Of a DNA stretch of 64,000 bases, positions 1 to 8,814 are shown one piece after another. Numbering within the stretch: position 1 is the first letter of the stretch; each line of letters opens with the position of its first letter. This stretch comes from Methanomassiliicoccaceae archaeon DOK. GTDB taxonomy: Archaea; Thermoplasmatota; Thermoplasmata; Methanomassiliicoccales; Methanomethylophilaceae. A program made the translations under genes and the position numbers. Below the pieces are notes generated by a model. It was given only the letters and a program-made list of their open reading frames with translations, had not been told where the DNA came from and did no database searches. Location of the stretch: positions 1,364,001-1,428,000 of the forward strand of contig CP047880.1 in assembly GCA_009911715.1 (NCBI GenBank), given 5' to 3'.

Positions 1-2
1 AT

Positions 3-86
3 GATGTGCCAGACGCGTTCCATAAACAGGAGGACTGCAAGAAAAGGGGGATCTTCCAGACCTCTATACCGACACGGAATCGGTAA
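3..86 (+). CDS. Possible 3' end of an upstream gene (partial)
   Basis: Frame 3 is open from the window edge to a TAA at 84-86 and encodes 27 residues ending in SIPTRNR. The composition is protein-like, but no family can be recognised from so short a piece. The neighbouring stretch 87-160 holds nothing I can name. It could equally be non-coding sequence that happens to be open. Confidence 0.2.
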   Translation, partial: DVPDAFHKQEDCKKRGIFQTSIPTRNR

Positions 87-160
87 CGGTTCAAACATCA
101 TATTCAACGATGATGAACAACTGTGAAGAAGACGTACCAGGATCCCGGGGCGAGGAAGGT

Positions 161-186
161 CCCCGCGGGCATGGACGCCCGCGGGG
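161..186 (-). terminator. Hairpin downstream of top6A
   Basis: A perfect 10-bp inverted repeat (CCCCGCGGGC, 6-nt loop ATGGAC, GCCCGCGGGG) starts 9 nt beyond the top6A stop codon. There is no strong T-run after it on the minus strand, so it may be an RNA 3'-end hairpin rather than a classical terminator. Confidence 0.5.
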
Positions 187-194
187 GTTCATAG

Positions 195-1292
195 TCAGAG
201 TATGCCCATGTCCGTGAGCTTCTCCGGCAGGTACGTGTCCGTGACGTAGTCCAGACCGTACTTCGCCAGCGCCTGCTGCTCAGACTTCTTGCCCATGCCG
301 AGCATCGCCTGGATCTCGTTGACCCAGAACTCGTCGGTGAACCTGGGGTCGGAGAGCTCGGCGTTGAGTGCGCCGACGTCCTTGTCGTTGAGCTTGTCGG
401 TCGGCAGGTCGTAGTTCAGGATGTCCGACGCGGTGACGCCGATGAACTGCGCGGTGGGCGTCGCGAGGTACTCGGAGATGTGCGCGGTCTTGATGGCGCC
501 GTACGCGACGGACGCGTAGATCCTGAACGACCAGGGGTCGCCGTCGGTGAAGACCGTGACTGGGAGGTTGTGCTCCTCGTTCATCCTCTTGATGAGGCGC
601 CTGGTGGACCTGGCGGGCTGTCCGGACAGGTGCACGAGCACGCAGTCGTACTTCTCGGGGAACCCGTTCTCGATCAGCCTGGCGTACATACCTCCTGTCT
701 CGATTGCCATGACGAACTTCGCGTTCCCGGGATCGATCTGGAAGGTGTCCTCCTCGACCTTGTACGGGACGGCGAACCCCGCCTCGGACACGTCGTCAAC
801 GCAGTTCATCGTCTTCATGCCCTTCTTCGTCATGGTCGTGAAGTTGACGTCGCCGTAGACGTGGGCACCGGACTCCTCCGGACGGAGCTTGAAGTCCTCC
901 CTCATGCAGTGCGTGATGGTCTCCAGATCCTCCGCGAGCAGGTTGCTCTCGTCCTGGGTGTGGAACTTGGCGTTGTTCCATCCCTCGGAGATGTAGTACA
1001 TCTCCCTCAGGGTGGACGACTTGTTCTCGCGGATCATCTCGTTGATGAAGTCCGCGGTGTAAACGGTCCTGAGCATCATGACCGCCCCGTTGACCGTCTT
1101 GGCGGAACGGGACGTCTTGAGGTCCCCGTACTTCCAGACGTTGTGCTGCGGGTCGAACTCGATGTTCCTCTTGGACCTCAGGGGGAGCTCCATGGTGGGG
1201 ATCTGCCCGCCGTCCAGCTGGTCGTAGATCCTCTCGACCACGCCGGTGAGACTCTCCTGGGCGAGCTGCTGTCTGTTCTCATTCGTCGTCAA
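195..1292 (-). CDS. top6A: DNA topoisomerase VI subunit A
   Basis: This is the 365-aa catalytic subunit of type IIB topoisomerase VI (Spo11/Top6A family), which cuts both DNA strands to relax and decatenate DNA. The CAP-like winged-helix part carries the catalytic tyrosine in [10 protein letters not shown] (residue about 99-100). The Toprim domain follows, with acidic metal ligands in [11 protein letters not shown] (about 196) and [13 protein letters not shown] (about 248). Length fits archaeal Top6A. The start lies inside the 3' end of top6B with a 14-nt overlap, the usual top6BA translational coupling. Identification is firm from motifs and partner. Confidence 0.97.
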   Translation of the reverse strand: MTTNENRQQLAQESLTGVVERIYDQLDGGQIPTMELPLRSKRNIEFDPQHNVWKYGDLKTSRSAKTVNGAVMMLRTVYTADFINEMIRENKSSTLREMYYISEGWNNAKFHTQDESNLLAEDLETITHCMREDFKLRPEESGAHVYGDVNFTTMTKKGMKTMNCVDDVSEAGFAVPYKVEEDTFQIDPGNAKFVMAIETGGMYARLIENGFPEKYDCVLVHLSGQPARSTRRLIKRMNEEHNLPVTVFTDGDPWSFRIYASVAYGAIKTAHISEYLATPTAQFIGVTASDILNYDLPTDKLNDKDVGALNAELSDPRFTDEFWVNEIQAMLGMGKKSEQQALAKYGLDYVTDTYLPEKLTDMGIL

Positions 1293-3309
1293 GGTCTTCA
1301 GCCTCCATCGTCTCTTCCTCCTCGTCCTCGACGTAGTCGCCCTCGTCGGTCTGGATGATCTCCATGCCTTTGATTCCCCAGTCGCCGGGGAGCATGTCGG
1401 CGCCCATGACCATCGCCGGGTTGAGCCCGGAGAAGTAGATGTCCTCGGCGTCGAAGGTGTCCGCCATGTCGCCCTTCAGCTCGAAGACCACGTCGATGTG
1501 CTTCGACGGCTGCAGGTCGGTCACCTCCCAGTTCGCCTTGCCCTCGTCGTTCATGTCGATGAACATCGGATTGGCGAACAGGGTCAGGTTGACGGCCTCC
1601 TTGGGCAGCTGGGCGTGGAGTCTGAAGCTGCGCGGGAGGTTGGTGTAGTTGTAAACCGTGTACGTGACCTCGCGGGTCTTCTTGTCGAGCTTCTTGACCG
1701 AGGGCTCGACCCAGACCACGTTCATGATCCTGGTGATCGTCATGTCCAGGTTGGGGACCGGCCTGTTGAGGTGCGCCGCCGCCTTCTGGGCCATGTCCGG
1801 GAGGATCTCCTGGACGATCTCGAACTTCGCGTGGGTCTTCTTCTTCCTCTCCAGCTTGTTGAGGTGGCTCTTGAGGTTCCTGGCGCAGAGCCTCAGCGCG
1901 AGGCCGATCTCGCTCTGCAGCTCGGGGAAGGACGCGATCGCCTCCTTGCCCTCGGAGGTGAACGGGACCTTTGTCGACGCCACGTGGACCAGGATGATCG
2001 CGGGTCCGAAGGGGATGCCCTTGCCTCCCCTCTGCTCCAGCCCGTACCTCCTCCAGTCCATCTCGGAGATGGCCTTCGTGATGGCGCATGCGCCCTGCTG
2101 GTAAAGCAGCGGGACGCGGTTGGCGAACCTGAGGATCTGGACCTGGCTGTCGGACGGGATGTCCCCGCCGTAGACGATGCCGGCCTCGACGATGAACGGG
2201 TTGCCGTTGACCGCCTTCGGGGAGCGGGTGACCGGCGTGGCGTAGTAGTCGGGCCTGAGCCCGTCCAGCACGTGCATCAGACCCTTCTTGATCAGGGTGT
2301 CCCCGATCGGCGACAGGCAGTCCGTCGGAGGGGCCATGATCTTGACCGTCTTGATGGCGGCCAGCATCGCTATGGCGTCCTCCCTGGTGATCTTCTCCGG
2401 CTTCTTGTCGCCGTCCACCTTGGACTTCTCCAGGATCTCGGTGGCGAGCCTGTCGGTGATCCTCGAGAAGTCGTTCTTGAGGAACGCCCTGACGGACTTC
2501 TGCGCGGAATTCGAGGCGTACTTGAGGAGGTCCCCGATCTCCATGCCCTCGGGATGGGGCTTGATCTCCTTCGGCCTCGGGGGCATGATGTCCGTGGCCC
2601 TCTCGAAAACGTACTTGGTGCCGTCGGGGTCGTGGAAAGTTATCTCGGCGTGGGGGTTCACGATGGCCGTGTCCTTCAGGTACTCGAACACGGACTGCTT
2701 CCCGGTGATGTACCTGCCCTTGATCGTGTACTCGATCTTGGTCCCGTGCTCCTTGCCCTCCCACGTGAACGCCTTGTCGTTGGTCACGATGGGGCGGTTC
2801 GTCTTGGTGTCGATGACGATGTCCATGCCCCAGGCGACCTCGTCGTCGCCCTCGATCTTGGAGATGACGTGGGCCGGCTTGCCGGTGGTGATGTTGCCGT
2901 ACATCACGGTCGCGGATATCCCGATACCCTGCTGTCCCCTGGACTGCCTGAGGGCGTGGAACCTGGACCCGTAGAGCAGGCGCCCGAACACGTTGGGCAT
3001 CATCTTGTGGACGATCCCGGGACCGTTGTCCTCGATGGATATCCTGTAGTCCTCGTCGTTGAGCCGCTCTATGACGACCTGGATGTCGGGCAGGAACCCC
3101 GCCTCCTCGCAGGCGTCCAGGGAGTTGTCCACCGCCTCCTTGATGCCCATGAGCAGGGACTTGGAGCGGGAGTCGAACCCGAGGATCTGCTTGTTCTTCT
3201 CGAAGAACTCGGTGACCGAGATCTCCTGCTGCTTGCTGGCCAGCTTCACAGCCGTCGCCGTCTTCTTCTTGGGAGCGGCGTCTCCGTTAGAAACTTCTTC
3301 CGAGGGCAT
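1279..3309 (-). CDS. top6B: DNA topoisomerase VI subunit B
   Basis: This is the ATPase subunit of topoisomerase VI. The GHKL/Bergerat ATP site is visible in order: [14 protein letters not shown] (N-box), IEDNGPGI (G1), [11 protein letters not shown] (G2). H2TH and transducer regions follow, then an acidic Glu/Asp-rich tail. An upstream in-frame ATG at 3336 lies within an AT-rich TATA-like element (CTTAAAT), so I prefer ATG 3309 (MPSEEV...), about 28 nt downstream, giving a near-leaderless mRNA and 676 aa. With the upstream start it is 685 aa. It forms an operon with top6A. Confidence 0.95.
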   Translation of the reverse strand: MPSEEVSNGDAAPKKKTATAVKLASKQQEISVTEFFEKNKQILGFDSRSKSLLMGIKEAVDNSLDACEEAGFLPDIQVVIERLNDEDYRISIEDNGPGIVHKMMPNVFGRLLYGSRFHALRQSRGQQGIGISATVMYGNITTGKPAHVISKIEGDDEVAWGMDIVIDTKTNRPIVTNDKAFTWEGKEHGTKIEYTIKGRYITGKQSVFEYLKDTAIVNPHAEITFHDPDGTKYVFERATDIMPPRPKEIKPHPEGMEIGDLLKYASNSAQKSVRAFLKNDFSRITDRLATEILEKSKVDGDKKPEKITREDAIAMLAAIKTVKIMAPPTDCLSPIGDTLIKKGLMHVLDGLRPDYYATPVTRSPKAVNGNPFIVEAGIVYGGDIPSDSQVQILRFANRVPLLYQQGACAITKAISEMDWRRYGLEQRGGKGIPFGPAIILVHVASTKVPFTSEGKEAIASFPELQSEIGLALRLCARNLKSHLNKLERKKKTHAKFEIVQEILPDMAQKAAAHLNRPVPNLDMTITRIMNVVWVEPSVKKLDKKTREVTYTVYNYTNLPRSFRLHAQLPKEAVNLTLFANPMFIDMNDEGKANWEVTDLQPSKHIDVVFELKGDMADTFDAEDIYFSGLNPAMVMGADMLPGDWGIKGMEIIQTDEGDYVEDEEEETMEAEDLDDE

Positions 3310-3458
3310 CCGACCCTCGATATGGGGGAATCGCATTTAAGGATGGCTGGTTGGCGCACGGTTCCGGAGGGCCGCTCCGCGGACGGGGGACCACGGCGTT
3401 CCTCGACGCGGAACCGGCCTGTCCGAGGGCATGTGCCAGATGTCAGATGTCGACCCCG

Positions 3459-4070
3459 TCAGCGTCTGGGCATCCTGCCCTTCGGGAGGACCATCGTCTC
3501 CACGACGTCGCCCTCCTTCAGGCCCCTGAGGGTCTCCAGGTTGGATGAGGCGCGCCTGTCGCCGAGGCCCATGGCCTCGACGAAGAGCCTCTCCGCCTCC
3601 GCCAGGTCCCTCTCCACGCATGTGCCGGTCATGTAGAACGTGCCGAGGGCGTTCAGGGCCTGCGGGTACTTCCTCGCCGCCGCCCCCCGGATGAGCTCCA
3701 GCGCCTTCTCCGGATCCGCCTCGGTGGCGACCCCTCTTAGGTACATCATGCCGAGGGTGTACGTGGAGTACAGGTTCCCGTCCTCCGCGGCCTCGACGTT
3801 GAGCCTGAGCGCCTCCCCTTTGTCCTCGTCGACCCCGAAACCGTAGTAGTACATCTCGGCGAGATGTGCCTTGGCGTCGGACGAGCCCAGCGAGGCGGCG
3901 TACTCCAGATGCGGCAGGGCGTCCCGGTACCTCTTGATCCTGAAGTACCCCGTGCCCACCGCCAGGTTGGCCTCCACGCTGTCACCCGCCAGTTCTGAGA
4001 GTGTGTCTAGGTCGCGCTTCTTGGTCAGGTCGAACTTCCTGACCTGGTAGTCCGGCTGGTTCTTGGGCAT
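3459..4070 (-). CDS. Sel1-repeat (TPR-like) protein
   Basis: This 203-aa soluble protein is made mostly of Sel1-like helical repeats, for example AKAHLAEMYYYGFGVDEDKG followed by YTLGMMYLRGV and ALGTFYMTGTCVERD. Such repeats act as protein-interaction scaffolds, and no enzymatic motif is seen. There is no signal peptide or membrane segment. It is transcribed leftward, divergent from the LysR gene, with about 120 nt to top6B. The specific partner is unknown. A second Sel1-like protein is at 11537-12358. Confidence 0.8.
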   Translation of the reverse strand: MPKNQPDYQVRKFDLTKKRDLDTLSELAGDSVEANLAVGTGYFRIKRYRDALPHLEYAASLGSSDAKAHLAEMYYYGFGVDEDKGEALRLNVEAAEDGNLYSTYTLGMMYLRGVATEADPEKALELIRGAAARKYPQALNALGTFYMTGTCVERDLAEAERLFVEAMGLGDRRASSNLETLRGLKEGDVVETMVLPKGRMPRR

Positions 4071-4196
4071 GCACGGGCCATGGGCTCCTGACTATAACCA
4101 AACTGCGGAGACCGATTGCCGGGTGCTGGCGAAGCATTCGGAAACCGGATTCCACGAAAGTGATAAATCCGCTGTCCGCACGTTACACTCCTTATA

Positions 4197-5159
4197 ATGG
4201 ACACCAACATCCAGAAGTTCCAGGCTTTCGTGAAGACCGTCGACCTTGGAAGTTTCACCAAGGCGGCCGAGGCCCTGTCCTGCTCCCAGTCCGGCATCAG
4301 CCGCATGATAGGCGACCTCGAGAAGGAGTGGGGCGTGATTCTTCTGGAGCGCGGCAGGACGGGGATACGCCTGACCCCGGACGGCGCCAGGCTGCTGCCG
4401 GAGGCCAGGGCGCTCTGCGACTCGTACGACCGGCTGCAGTCCAGCGTGGACGAGATCAACGGCATCCACTCCGGGATCATAAGGATCGGCAGCCTGTCGA
4501 GCGTCGCCACGCACTGGCTACCGAGGATATTCGGGAGGTTCCTGACGGACTACCCCGACGTGAAGTACGAGGTGCTCCTCGGCGACTACGCGGAGATCGA
4601 GAACTGGATCGTCGAGGGCAGGGTGGACTTCGGCTTCCTCCGCATCCCGACCGTCCGCAACCTGGACACGACGTTCCTCTCACGCGATCCGCTGATGGCG
4701 GTCCTCCCCAATGGACATCCGCTGGCGGAGCTCGACGTCGTCCCGATCGAGGATCTCTGCAGGGAGGACTTCATCCTCGTCGAGAAGAAGTCCAGGTCGG
4801 ACGCCGGCGAGCTCCTGAAGCAGCACGGCCTCCAGCCCAACGTCCGCTTCAAGACGTGGGACGACAACACGGTCCTGGCCGTCGTCGAGGCGGGATACGG
4901 CGTCACCATCCTCTCTGATCTGATACTCAGGAGGAACCCGTTCGACGTAGAGATCCGCCCGCTGGACGTCCCGGCTTACAGGGACATCGGGATCGCCATG
5001 CGCGACCACGAGACGATCTCCGCGGCGGTTCGCAGGTTCCTCGGGTACCTTCCTCTGCGGGACGACATGGTGGACAACTTCCTGGCCGGGATGGGTGAGG
5101 CCTTCCGCGCCCGCACGCTTCCGGGGGACATCCCGGGAACCGACGGGAAGGACCTGTGA
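4197..5159 (+). CDS. LysR-family transcriptional regulator
   Basis: This 320-aa regulator has an N-terminal winged HTH (residues about 4-62; FVKTVDLGSFTKAAEALSCS is the classic LysR helix-turn-helix, followed by QSGISRMIGDLEKEWG). A periplasmic-binding-protein-like effector domain spans about 90-300. The family senses small ligands and usually controls a divergent neighbour, here the Sel1 protein. LysR proteins are bacterial in origin and less common in archaea, so old transfer is likely. The start is the ATG at 4197 within TTATAATGGA; a TATA-like TGATAAAT lies about 30 nt upstream, so the leader is very short. Confidence 0.92.
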   Translation: MDTNIQKFQAFVKTVDLGSFTKAAEALSCSQSGISRMIGDLEKEWGVILLERGRTGIRLTPDGARLLPEARALCDSYDRLQSSVDEINGIHSGIIRIGSLSSVATHWLPRIFGRFLTDYPDVKYEVLLGDYAEIENWIVEGRVDFGFLRIPTVRNLDTTFLSRDPLMAVLPNGHPLAELDVVPIEDLCREDFILVEKKSRSDAGELLKQHGLQPNVRFKTWDDNTVLAVVEAGYGVTILSDLILRRNPFDVEIRPLDVPAYRDIGIAMRDHETISAAVRRFLGYLPLRDDMVDNFLAGMGEAFRARTLPGDIPGTDGKDL

Positions 5160-5246
5160 GCCGATTGAAGAGCCGAGGATGACGGTGGCTTGTCCACACT
5201 AAATGGCGTAAACGTTATCAAAGACCAATATATTAGTGTCTATCCG

Positions 5247-6041
5247 ATGACAAGTCTGATGAGGTTCGGGATCTCTGGGAACACATACGCCATCAGCGGG
5301 GCGACCGCGAAGGGCAGACGGGATGAGAACCAGGACTTCTACGCCTGGTCGGTTGTCAGCGACGGACGGATCGAATCCTGCATCGGCGGCGATGTGCTCC
5401 GGTCCTCCGCGGAGAACCGTCCCGAAATGATGCTTGCCCTGGTCTGCGACGGACTCGGCGGGATGCGGGACGGCGCCGCCGCGAGCAGGACCGTGGTGGA
5501 GGACCTGATCAGATGGTTCATGACTGACGGACCGTCCGAGGACGACCCGAACGGTTCCCTGGAGACGGCGATCATCGCATCCGACGCGTGGCTCGGCATC
5601 CGCCACAGCGGCAGCGGGACCACGCTGTCGGCGGTGATGTCGATTGGCGGCAGCTGGGTCTCCGCCCACCTGGGAGACAGCAGATGCTACCGCGTCTCTG
5701 GGAGAGGGGTGTGGCGCACCAGGGACCAGTCCCCCGTGGAGGACCTGTTCAGAGCCGGGATGATCACGGAGGACGAGATGAACACCCACTCGCGGAGCAA
5801 CGTGATGGACTTCTGCATGGGCCTGGGCGAGGCCCGCCGCACCGTGTTCGACGACCTCGGGGACGATTGGGACAGGCTGGTCCTTTGCTCCGACGGTGCG
5901 TTCGGTTACATGGGGGCGGAGGACTTCCGCTCCATCCTGAGGGCATCCGGGAGCGCTGAGGACATCGTTGATGCGGCCTATGAACGCGGCAGCACCGACA
6001 ACATAACCGCGGTCCTGATCGAAAAGTCGCGAAGAGCCTAA
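5247..6041 (+). CDS. PP2C-family serine/threonine protein phosphatase
   Basis: This is a bacterial-type PP2C (Stp1-like) metal-dependent phosphatase of about 264 aa. Motifs in order: GRRDENQDFYAW (motif 1, metal Asp), LVCDGLGGMRDGAAAS (DGxGG), SGTTLSAVMSIGG, HLGDSRCYRV, LVLCSDGAFGYM and STDNITAVLIE (metal-binding DN). The frame opens at 5190, but a TATA-like CAATATATTA at 5226-5235 lies inside that extension, so translation probably begins at ATG 5247 or 5259. No kinase gene is adjacent. AACGTTATCA at 5211-5220 matches a half-site of the 15.4 kb operator. Confidence 0.9.
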   Translation: MTSLMRFGISGNTYAISGATAKGRRDENQDFYAWSVVSDGRIESCIGGDVLRSSAENRPEMMLALVCDGLGGMRDGAAASRTVVEDLIRWFMTDGPSEDDPNGSLETAIIASDAWLGIRHSGSGTTLSAVMSIGGSWVSAHLGDSRCYRVSGRGVWRTRDQSPVEDLFRAGMITEDEMNTHSRSNVMDFCMGLGEARRTVFDDLGDDWDRLVLCSDGAFGYMGAEDFRSILRASGSAEDIVDAAYERGSTDNITAVLIEKSRRA

Positions 6042-6072
6042 TAACAAGATGATATATCCCGCCACGATACAA

Positions 6073-7296
6073 ATGGTCGACGAGAAAGCTATTCAGGTCG
6101 CGCAGGAGAAATTCGGCGCACTCGTCAGAAAGCAGCTCGAGAGGGTCGAGAAACTGAAGGCCGAGGATGGCCCCATCGACTACTCCAAGCTGGACAAGCT
6201 CATCATCGGTGTCTGCGGCGGAGACGGGATCGGACCCTACATCTGCGCTTCGGCCCAGAAGGTCATGGAGTTCCTCCTGGCGGACAAGATCGCCGCCGGG
6301 AAGGTCGAGATCAGGCAGATCGACGGCCTGACTATCGAGAGGAGGGCCGAGGTCATGAAGGCCATCCCCGACGACACCCTCGAGGAGCTCAAGAAATGTC
6401 ACGTCATCCTCAAGGGACCCACCACGACCCCCGCCAAGGGCGACCCCTGGCCGAACATCGAGTCGGCCAACGTCGCGATGAGGAAGGAGCTGGACCTGTT
6501 CGCCAACGTCAGGCCCGTGTCCGTCCCCGAGCTCGGCATCGACTGGACCTTCTTCAGGGAGAACACCGAGGGATCCTACGCCCTGGGAAGCGACGGTTTC
6601 TTCGTGTCCGACGACCTGGCGATGGACTTCTGCGTGGCCACCCACCAGGGTACCGAGAGGATCATCCGCGCCGGATTCGAGCACGCCAAGAAGACCGGCA
6701 AGAACTACGTGTCCATCATCGTCAAGGCCAACATCATCAAGACCACCGACGGACTGTTCGTCGACCTGGCCGACAAGATCGCTAAGGACTACCCCGAGGT
6801 CAAGCACGACGTCTGGTTCGTGGACATCACCACAGCCAAGCTGATCGACCCCGCCAGGAGGAGCGATTTCAAGGTCTTCGTCCTGCCCAACCTGTACGGC
6901 GACATCATCACCGACGAGGCCGCCCAGATCCAGGGAGGAGTCGGAACTGCCGGTTCCGCCAACATCGGAAACAGGTACGCCATGTTCGAGGCCATCCACG
7001 GCTCCGCGCCCAGGATGGTCACCGAGGGACGCGCCCAGTACGCCGACCCCTGCAGCATGATCAAGGCCGTCGCCCTCATGATGAACCACATCGGCGAGTC
7101 CGAGAAGGGAAGGAAGCTCGAGATGGCCCTGGACATCTGTACCCAGTTCGAGAAGAAGCTGGTCATGACCGGAAGGTCCACCGGAGCCACAGGCGACGAG
7201 TTCGCCCAGTACGTCCTCGACACCATCCAGCGCCCCGACCTCGAGCAGGCCTGGCAGGGATACGTCGACGCGGCGATTGCCAAGGCGAAGAACTGA
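6073..7296 (+). CDS. icd: Isocitrate/isopropylmalate dehydrogenase family, probably NADP-isocitrate dehydrogenase
   Basis: This about 407-aa beta-decarboxylating dehydrogenase belongs to the ICDH/IPMDH superfamily and would oxidise isocitrate to 2-oxoglutarate for glutamate synthesis. Recognisable elements are GGDGIGPYI near the N-terminus, KGPTTTPAKGD, FRENTEGSYALG (substrate loop), KANIIKTTDG, YGDIITDEAAQIQGG and EAIHGSAPR (cofactor side). An ATG at 6049 falls within the TATA element GATATATC (6050-6057), so ATG 6073 is the better start, about 20-24 nt downstream. A hairpin follows the stop. Related dehydrogenases (homoisocitrate, isopropylmalate) are less likely given the length and motifs. 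Confidence 0.85.
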   Translation: MVDEKAIQVAQEKFGALVRKQLERVEKLKAEDGPIDYSKLDKLIIGVCGGDGIGPYICASAQKVMEFLLADKIAAGKVEIRQIDGLTIERRAEVMKAIPDDTLEELKKCHVILKGPTTTPAKGDPWPNIESANVAMRKELDLFANVRPVSVPELGIDWTFFRENTEGSYALGSDGFFVSDDLAMDFCVATHQGTERIIRAGFEHAKKTGKNYVSIIVKANIIKTTDGLFVDLADKIAKDYPEVKHDVWFVDITTAKLIDPARRSDFKVFVLPNLYGDIITDEAAQIQGGVGTAGSANIGNRYAMFEAIHGSAPRMVTEGRAQYADPCSMIKAVALMMNHIGESEKGRKLEMALDICTQFEKKLVMTGRSTGATGDEFAQYVLDTIQRPDLEQAWQGYVDAAIAKAKN

Positions 7297-7313
7297 TAAC
7301 AAACTCCGAGGGT

Positions 7314-7337
7314 CTCCCGTCGCGTTTCTGACGGGAG
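7314..7337 (+). terminator. Hairpin after icd
   Basis: An 8-bp stem (CTCCCGTC, 8-nt loop, GACGGGAG) begins 17 nt beyond the icd stop and has a pyrimidine-rich flank. It is likely the transcript 3' end. Confidence 0.5.
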
Positions 7338-7565
7338 GCCCCATCACACATTTCCCGTTCTCGAAGATACGTTGCACAGACGTTCGGCAACAGCACCCTT
7401 CACACAGCCTCCATCTCATCATTTCCACGAATAATGTACAATTGTTCGCTTATTATCGATAATTATATACACCTCCAGGATGAATTCTCATCCCAGTGCT
7501 TGTGCAGGAGGATCACCGATCTGACCTCTCCCTACACAGACACCACTGAAAAGAGGTGTATGGAT

Positions 7566-7661
7566 ATGGCAGAGACAAGCAAGAAGCACGACAGGGAGCT
7601 CAGGAGAAAGGAGAAGAAAGCCGCACGCGAGGCTAGACACAACGCCCGCAACGCGGCCTGA
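7566..7661 (+). CDS. Tiny charged protein, first of a three-member cluster
   Basis: This is a 31-aa basic, helix-prone peptide with an N-terminal Ser/Lys stretch followed by RRKEKKAAREARHNARNAA. The SD AGAGGTG at 7552-7558 selects ATG 7566 (7-nt spacing) over the ATG at 7560, which is too close. A strong TATA (AATTATATAC, 7461-7470) lies upstream, giving a leader of about 70 nt. The C-terminal motif KKAxREARHNAR recurs in the 37-aa protein at 8174. No family is recognised. The lack of any residues other than charged, Ala and few polar suggests a coiled coil or nucleic-acid/ribosome binding peptide (inference). Confidence 0.65.
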   Translation: MAETSKKHDRELRRKEKKAAREARHNARNAA

Positions 7662-7672
7662 TGCCCTCAATC

Positions 7673-7690
7673 GCCCGGCGTAAGCCGGGC
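7673..7690 (+). terminator. Hairpin after the first tiny gene
   Basis: GCCCGGC, loop GTAA, GCCGGGC forms a 7-bp GC stem 11 nt past the stop and is followed by CTCCCTTATTCTT, a T-rich run typical of archaeal/intrinsic 3' ends. Confidence 0.6.
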
Positions 7691-7830
7691 CTCCCTTATT
7701 CTTCCGATTATCATCATGTCCGTCATTTTTTACTGAAATCGTTATAAAAAAAACGAAGTGCTGACAGACTCAGTATATAGTATTTCTTCTTCGATTTATA
7801 TTCTGCGCTGCTTCCATAATTCGGTACGAA

Positions 7831-7887
7831 TGCGGAACCGCAGTCCGTAAATACCGATTCCGCAGACTTCACATCCAAGCGTCTGCG
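7831..7887 (+). promoter_or_regulatory. Structured leader with two mutually exclusive hairpins
   Basis: Upstream of the 64-aa charged protein, TGCGGAA (7831-7837) can pair with TTCCGCA (7858-7864), while CGCAGAC (7861-7867) can pair with GTCTGCG (7881-7887). The two stems share CGCA at 7861-7864, so only one can form at a time. Candidate TATA elements are at 7771-7778 and 7793-7800, which would place this in the 5' UTR. The arrangement resembles an attenuator or riboswitch switch, but no known class is recognised. Confidence 0.4.
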
Positions 7888-7945
7888 GGAAGGAAAGGCC
7901 CGATGAAGACCTCGACGGATCCACGGACACTAAGAGGTGTTTGAA

Positions 7946-8140
7946 ATGACCGACGAGAAGAAAGAGACAAGAGAGGAGAAGAAGGAGGAAAGGAAGGAGG
8001 CCCGCGAGAAGAGACACGAGGAGCGCGAGGCGAAGAGGGAAGAGAGAAAGGAGGAGCGCGAGAAGAAGCACGCCGAGCATGAGGCGGAGAAGGAGAAGAG
8101 ACACGCCGAGAAGGAAGCCAAGAAGGAGCACAAGGCGTAA
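7946..8140 (+). CDS. Small Lys/Glu/Arg-rich coiled-coil protein
   Basis: This 64-aa protein consists almost only of Lys, Glu, Arg, Ala and His, with repeated units such as EERKEAREKRHEEREAKR and EKKHAEHEAEKEKRHAEKE. It has no Gly, Pro or aromatic residue except His, so a single long alpha-helix is expected. An upstream in-frame GTG at 7937 is part of the SD (AGAGGTG, 7933-7939), so ATG 7946 is the start. The purine-rich strand and strong SD argue for real translation. Function unknown; it groups with the 31-aa and 37-aa neighbours. Confidence 0.65.
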   Translation: MTDEKKETREEKKEERKEAREKRHEEREAKREERKEEREKKHAEHEAEKEKRHAEKEAKKEHKA

Positions 8141-8173
8141 CGAGCGTCTTCACCTGACAAGGAGGTATGTAGT

Positions 8174-8287
8174 ATGCACATGAAGGAGCAGAAGCATGAG
8201 AGCAAGCACGACAGAGAGGAGAAAAGGAAGGAGAAGAAAGCGGAGCGCGAGGCGAGACACAACGCCCGCGAGAACCCGACCAACTGA
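8174..8287 (+). CDS. Tiny charged protein, third cluster member
   Basis: This 37-aa protein begins MHMKEQKHES and ends with KKAEREARHNARENPTN. A strong SD, AAGGAGGT at 8159-8166, lies 7 nt before the ATG. It shares the KxKKAxREARHNAR block with the 31-aa protein at 7566 and the KHDRE segment with both neighbours, so these are paralogues. It lies 33 nt downstream of the 64-aa gene, probably in one transcript. No family is recognised. Confidence 0.65.
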   Translation: MHMKEQKHESKHDREEKRKEKKAEREARHNARENPTN

Positions 8288-8418
8288 AAACTCCGACGAG
8301 GGACAGGCACACACCTGCTCCCCGCCTTTTGATTGTATAATTGTTTAGAAACGATCGCTTTGGACGCGTAACAGCCACGGCCCCATAGCTGGCGTCCCAT
8401 CGGAAAACCCGACTGACG

Positions 8419-8592
8419 TCACTTCTTCCTTCTGTCATCCTTCCTGTCCGGAACAGTGCACTGATTAAGAAAGTCCGGAGCCAGCTCGTTCCAGTCATCG
8501 AACAGACTGGCACCCTCGCCGGGCTTGGACATGTACGGCTTGTACTTCTCGTAAAGATCACTCCTCCGCTTCTTCTCCTCTTCGGAACACAT
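8419..8592 (-). CDS. Small hypothetical protein (57 aa)
   Basis: This is a leftward gene encoding a charged peptide with two cysteines (MCSEEEKKRRSDLYEKY... and FLNQCTVPDRKDDRRKK at the end). The SD GGAGGTGA lies 5 nt before ATG 8592; a GTG at 8601 overlaps that SD and is not the start. An AT-rich promoter region (8640-8670, TATA-like ATTATAGTTATTATA on the minus strand) lies upstream. It converges on the tiny-protein cluster. No family recognised; a weakly conserved regulator or stress peptide is possible but unproven. Confidence 0.55.
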   Translation of the reverse strand: MCSEEEKKRRSDLYEKYKPYMSKPGEGASLFDDWNELAPDFLNQCTVPDRKDDRRKK

Positions 8593-8784
8593 CGCTATCA
8601 CCTCCGGGCACCGAAGCCCGATTAAGAGAGGGAGCTGCTGATATAATAACTATAATTTGTAATCTCTGTTATGTATGTTATTCGAACTAAGACGTCGGAA
8701 ATGACATGAGCAAGCACAAGGACACCGCACTGTCCGTTGTCGACATGTTGCCTCGGAAATGATGAGGCCGTAGAAATGGGAAAT

Positions 8785-8802
8785 GCCGGCCTTACGGCCG
8801 GC
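8785..8802 (-). terminator. Hairpin downstream of valS
   Basis: GCCGGCC, loop TTAC, GGCCGGC is a perfect 7-bp stem 12 nt beyond the valS stop codon. Modest T content follows on the minus strand. Confidence 0.55.
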
Positions 8803-8814
8803 TTTAGGGTTTAA

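Noticed and set aside
90-100. GGTTCAAAC, resembling a tRNA T-loop
   Set aside because: No acceptor, D or anticodon stem can be built around it.
8706-8762. Micro-frame MSKHKDTALSVVDMLPRK downstream of the 57-aa gene
   Set aside because: It has no SD and no recognisable partner; it starts like the tiny charged proteins but lacks the repeat. Not enough to call a gene.
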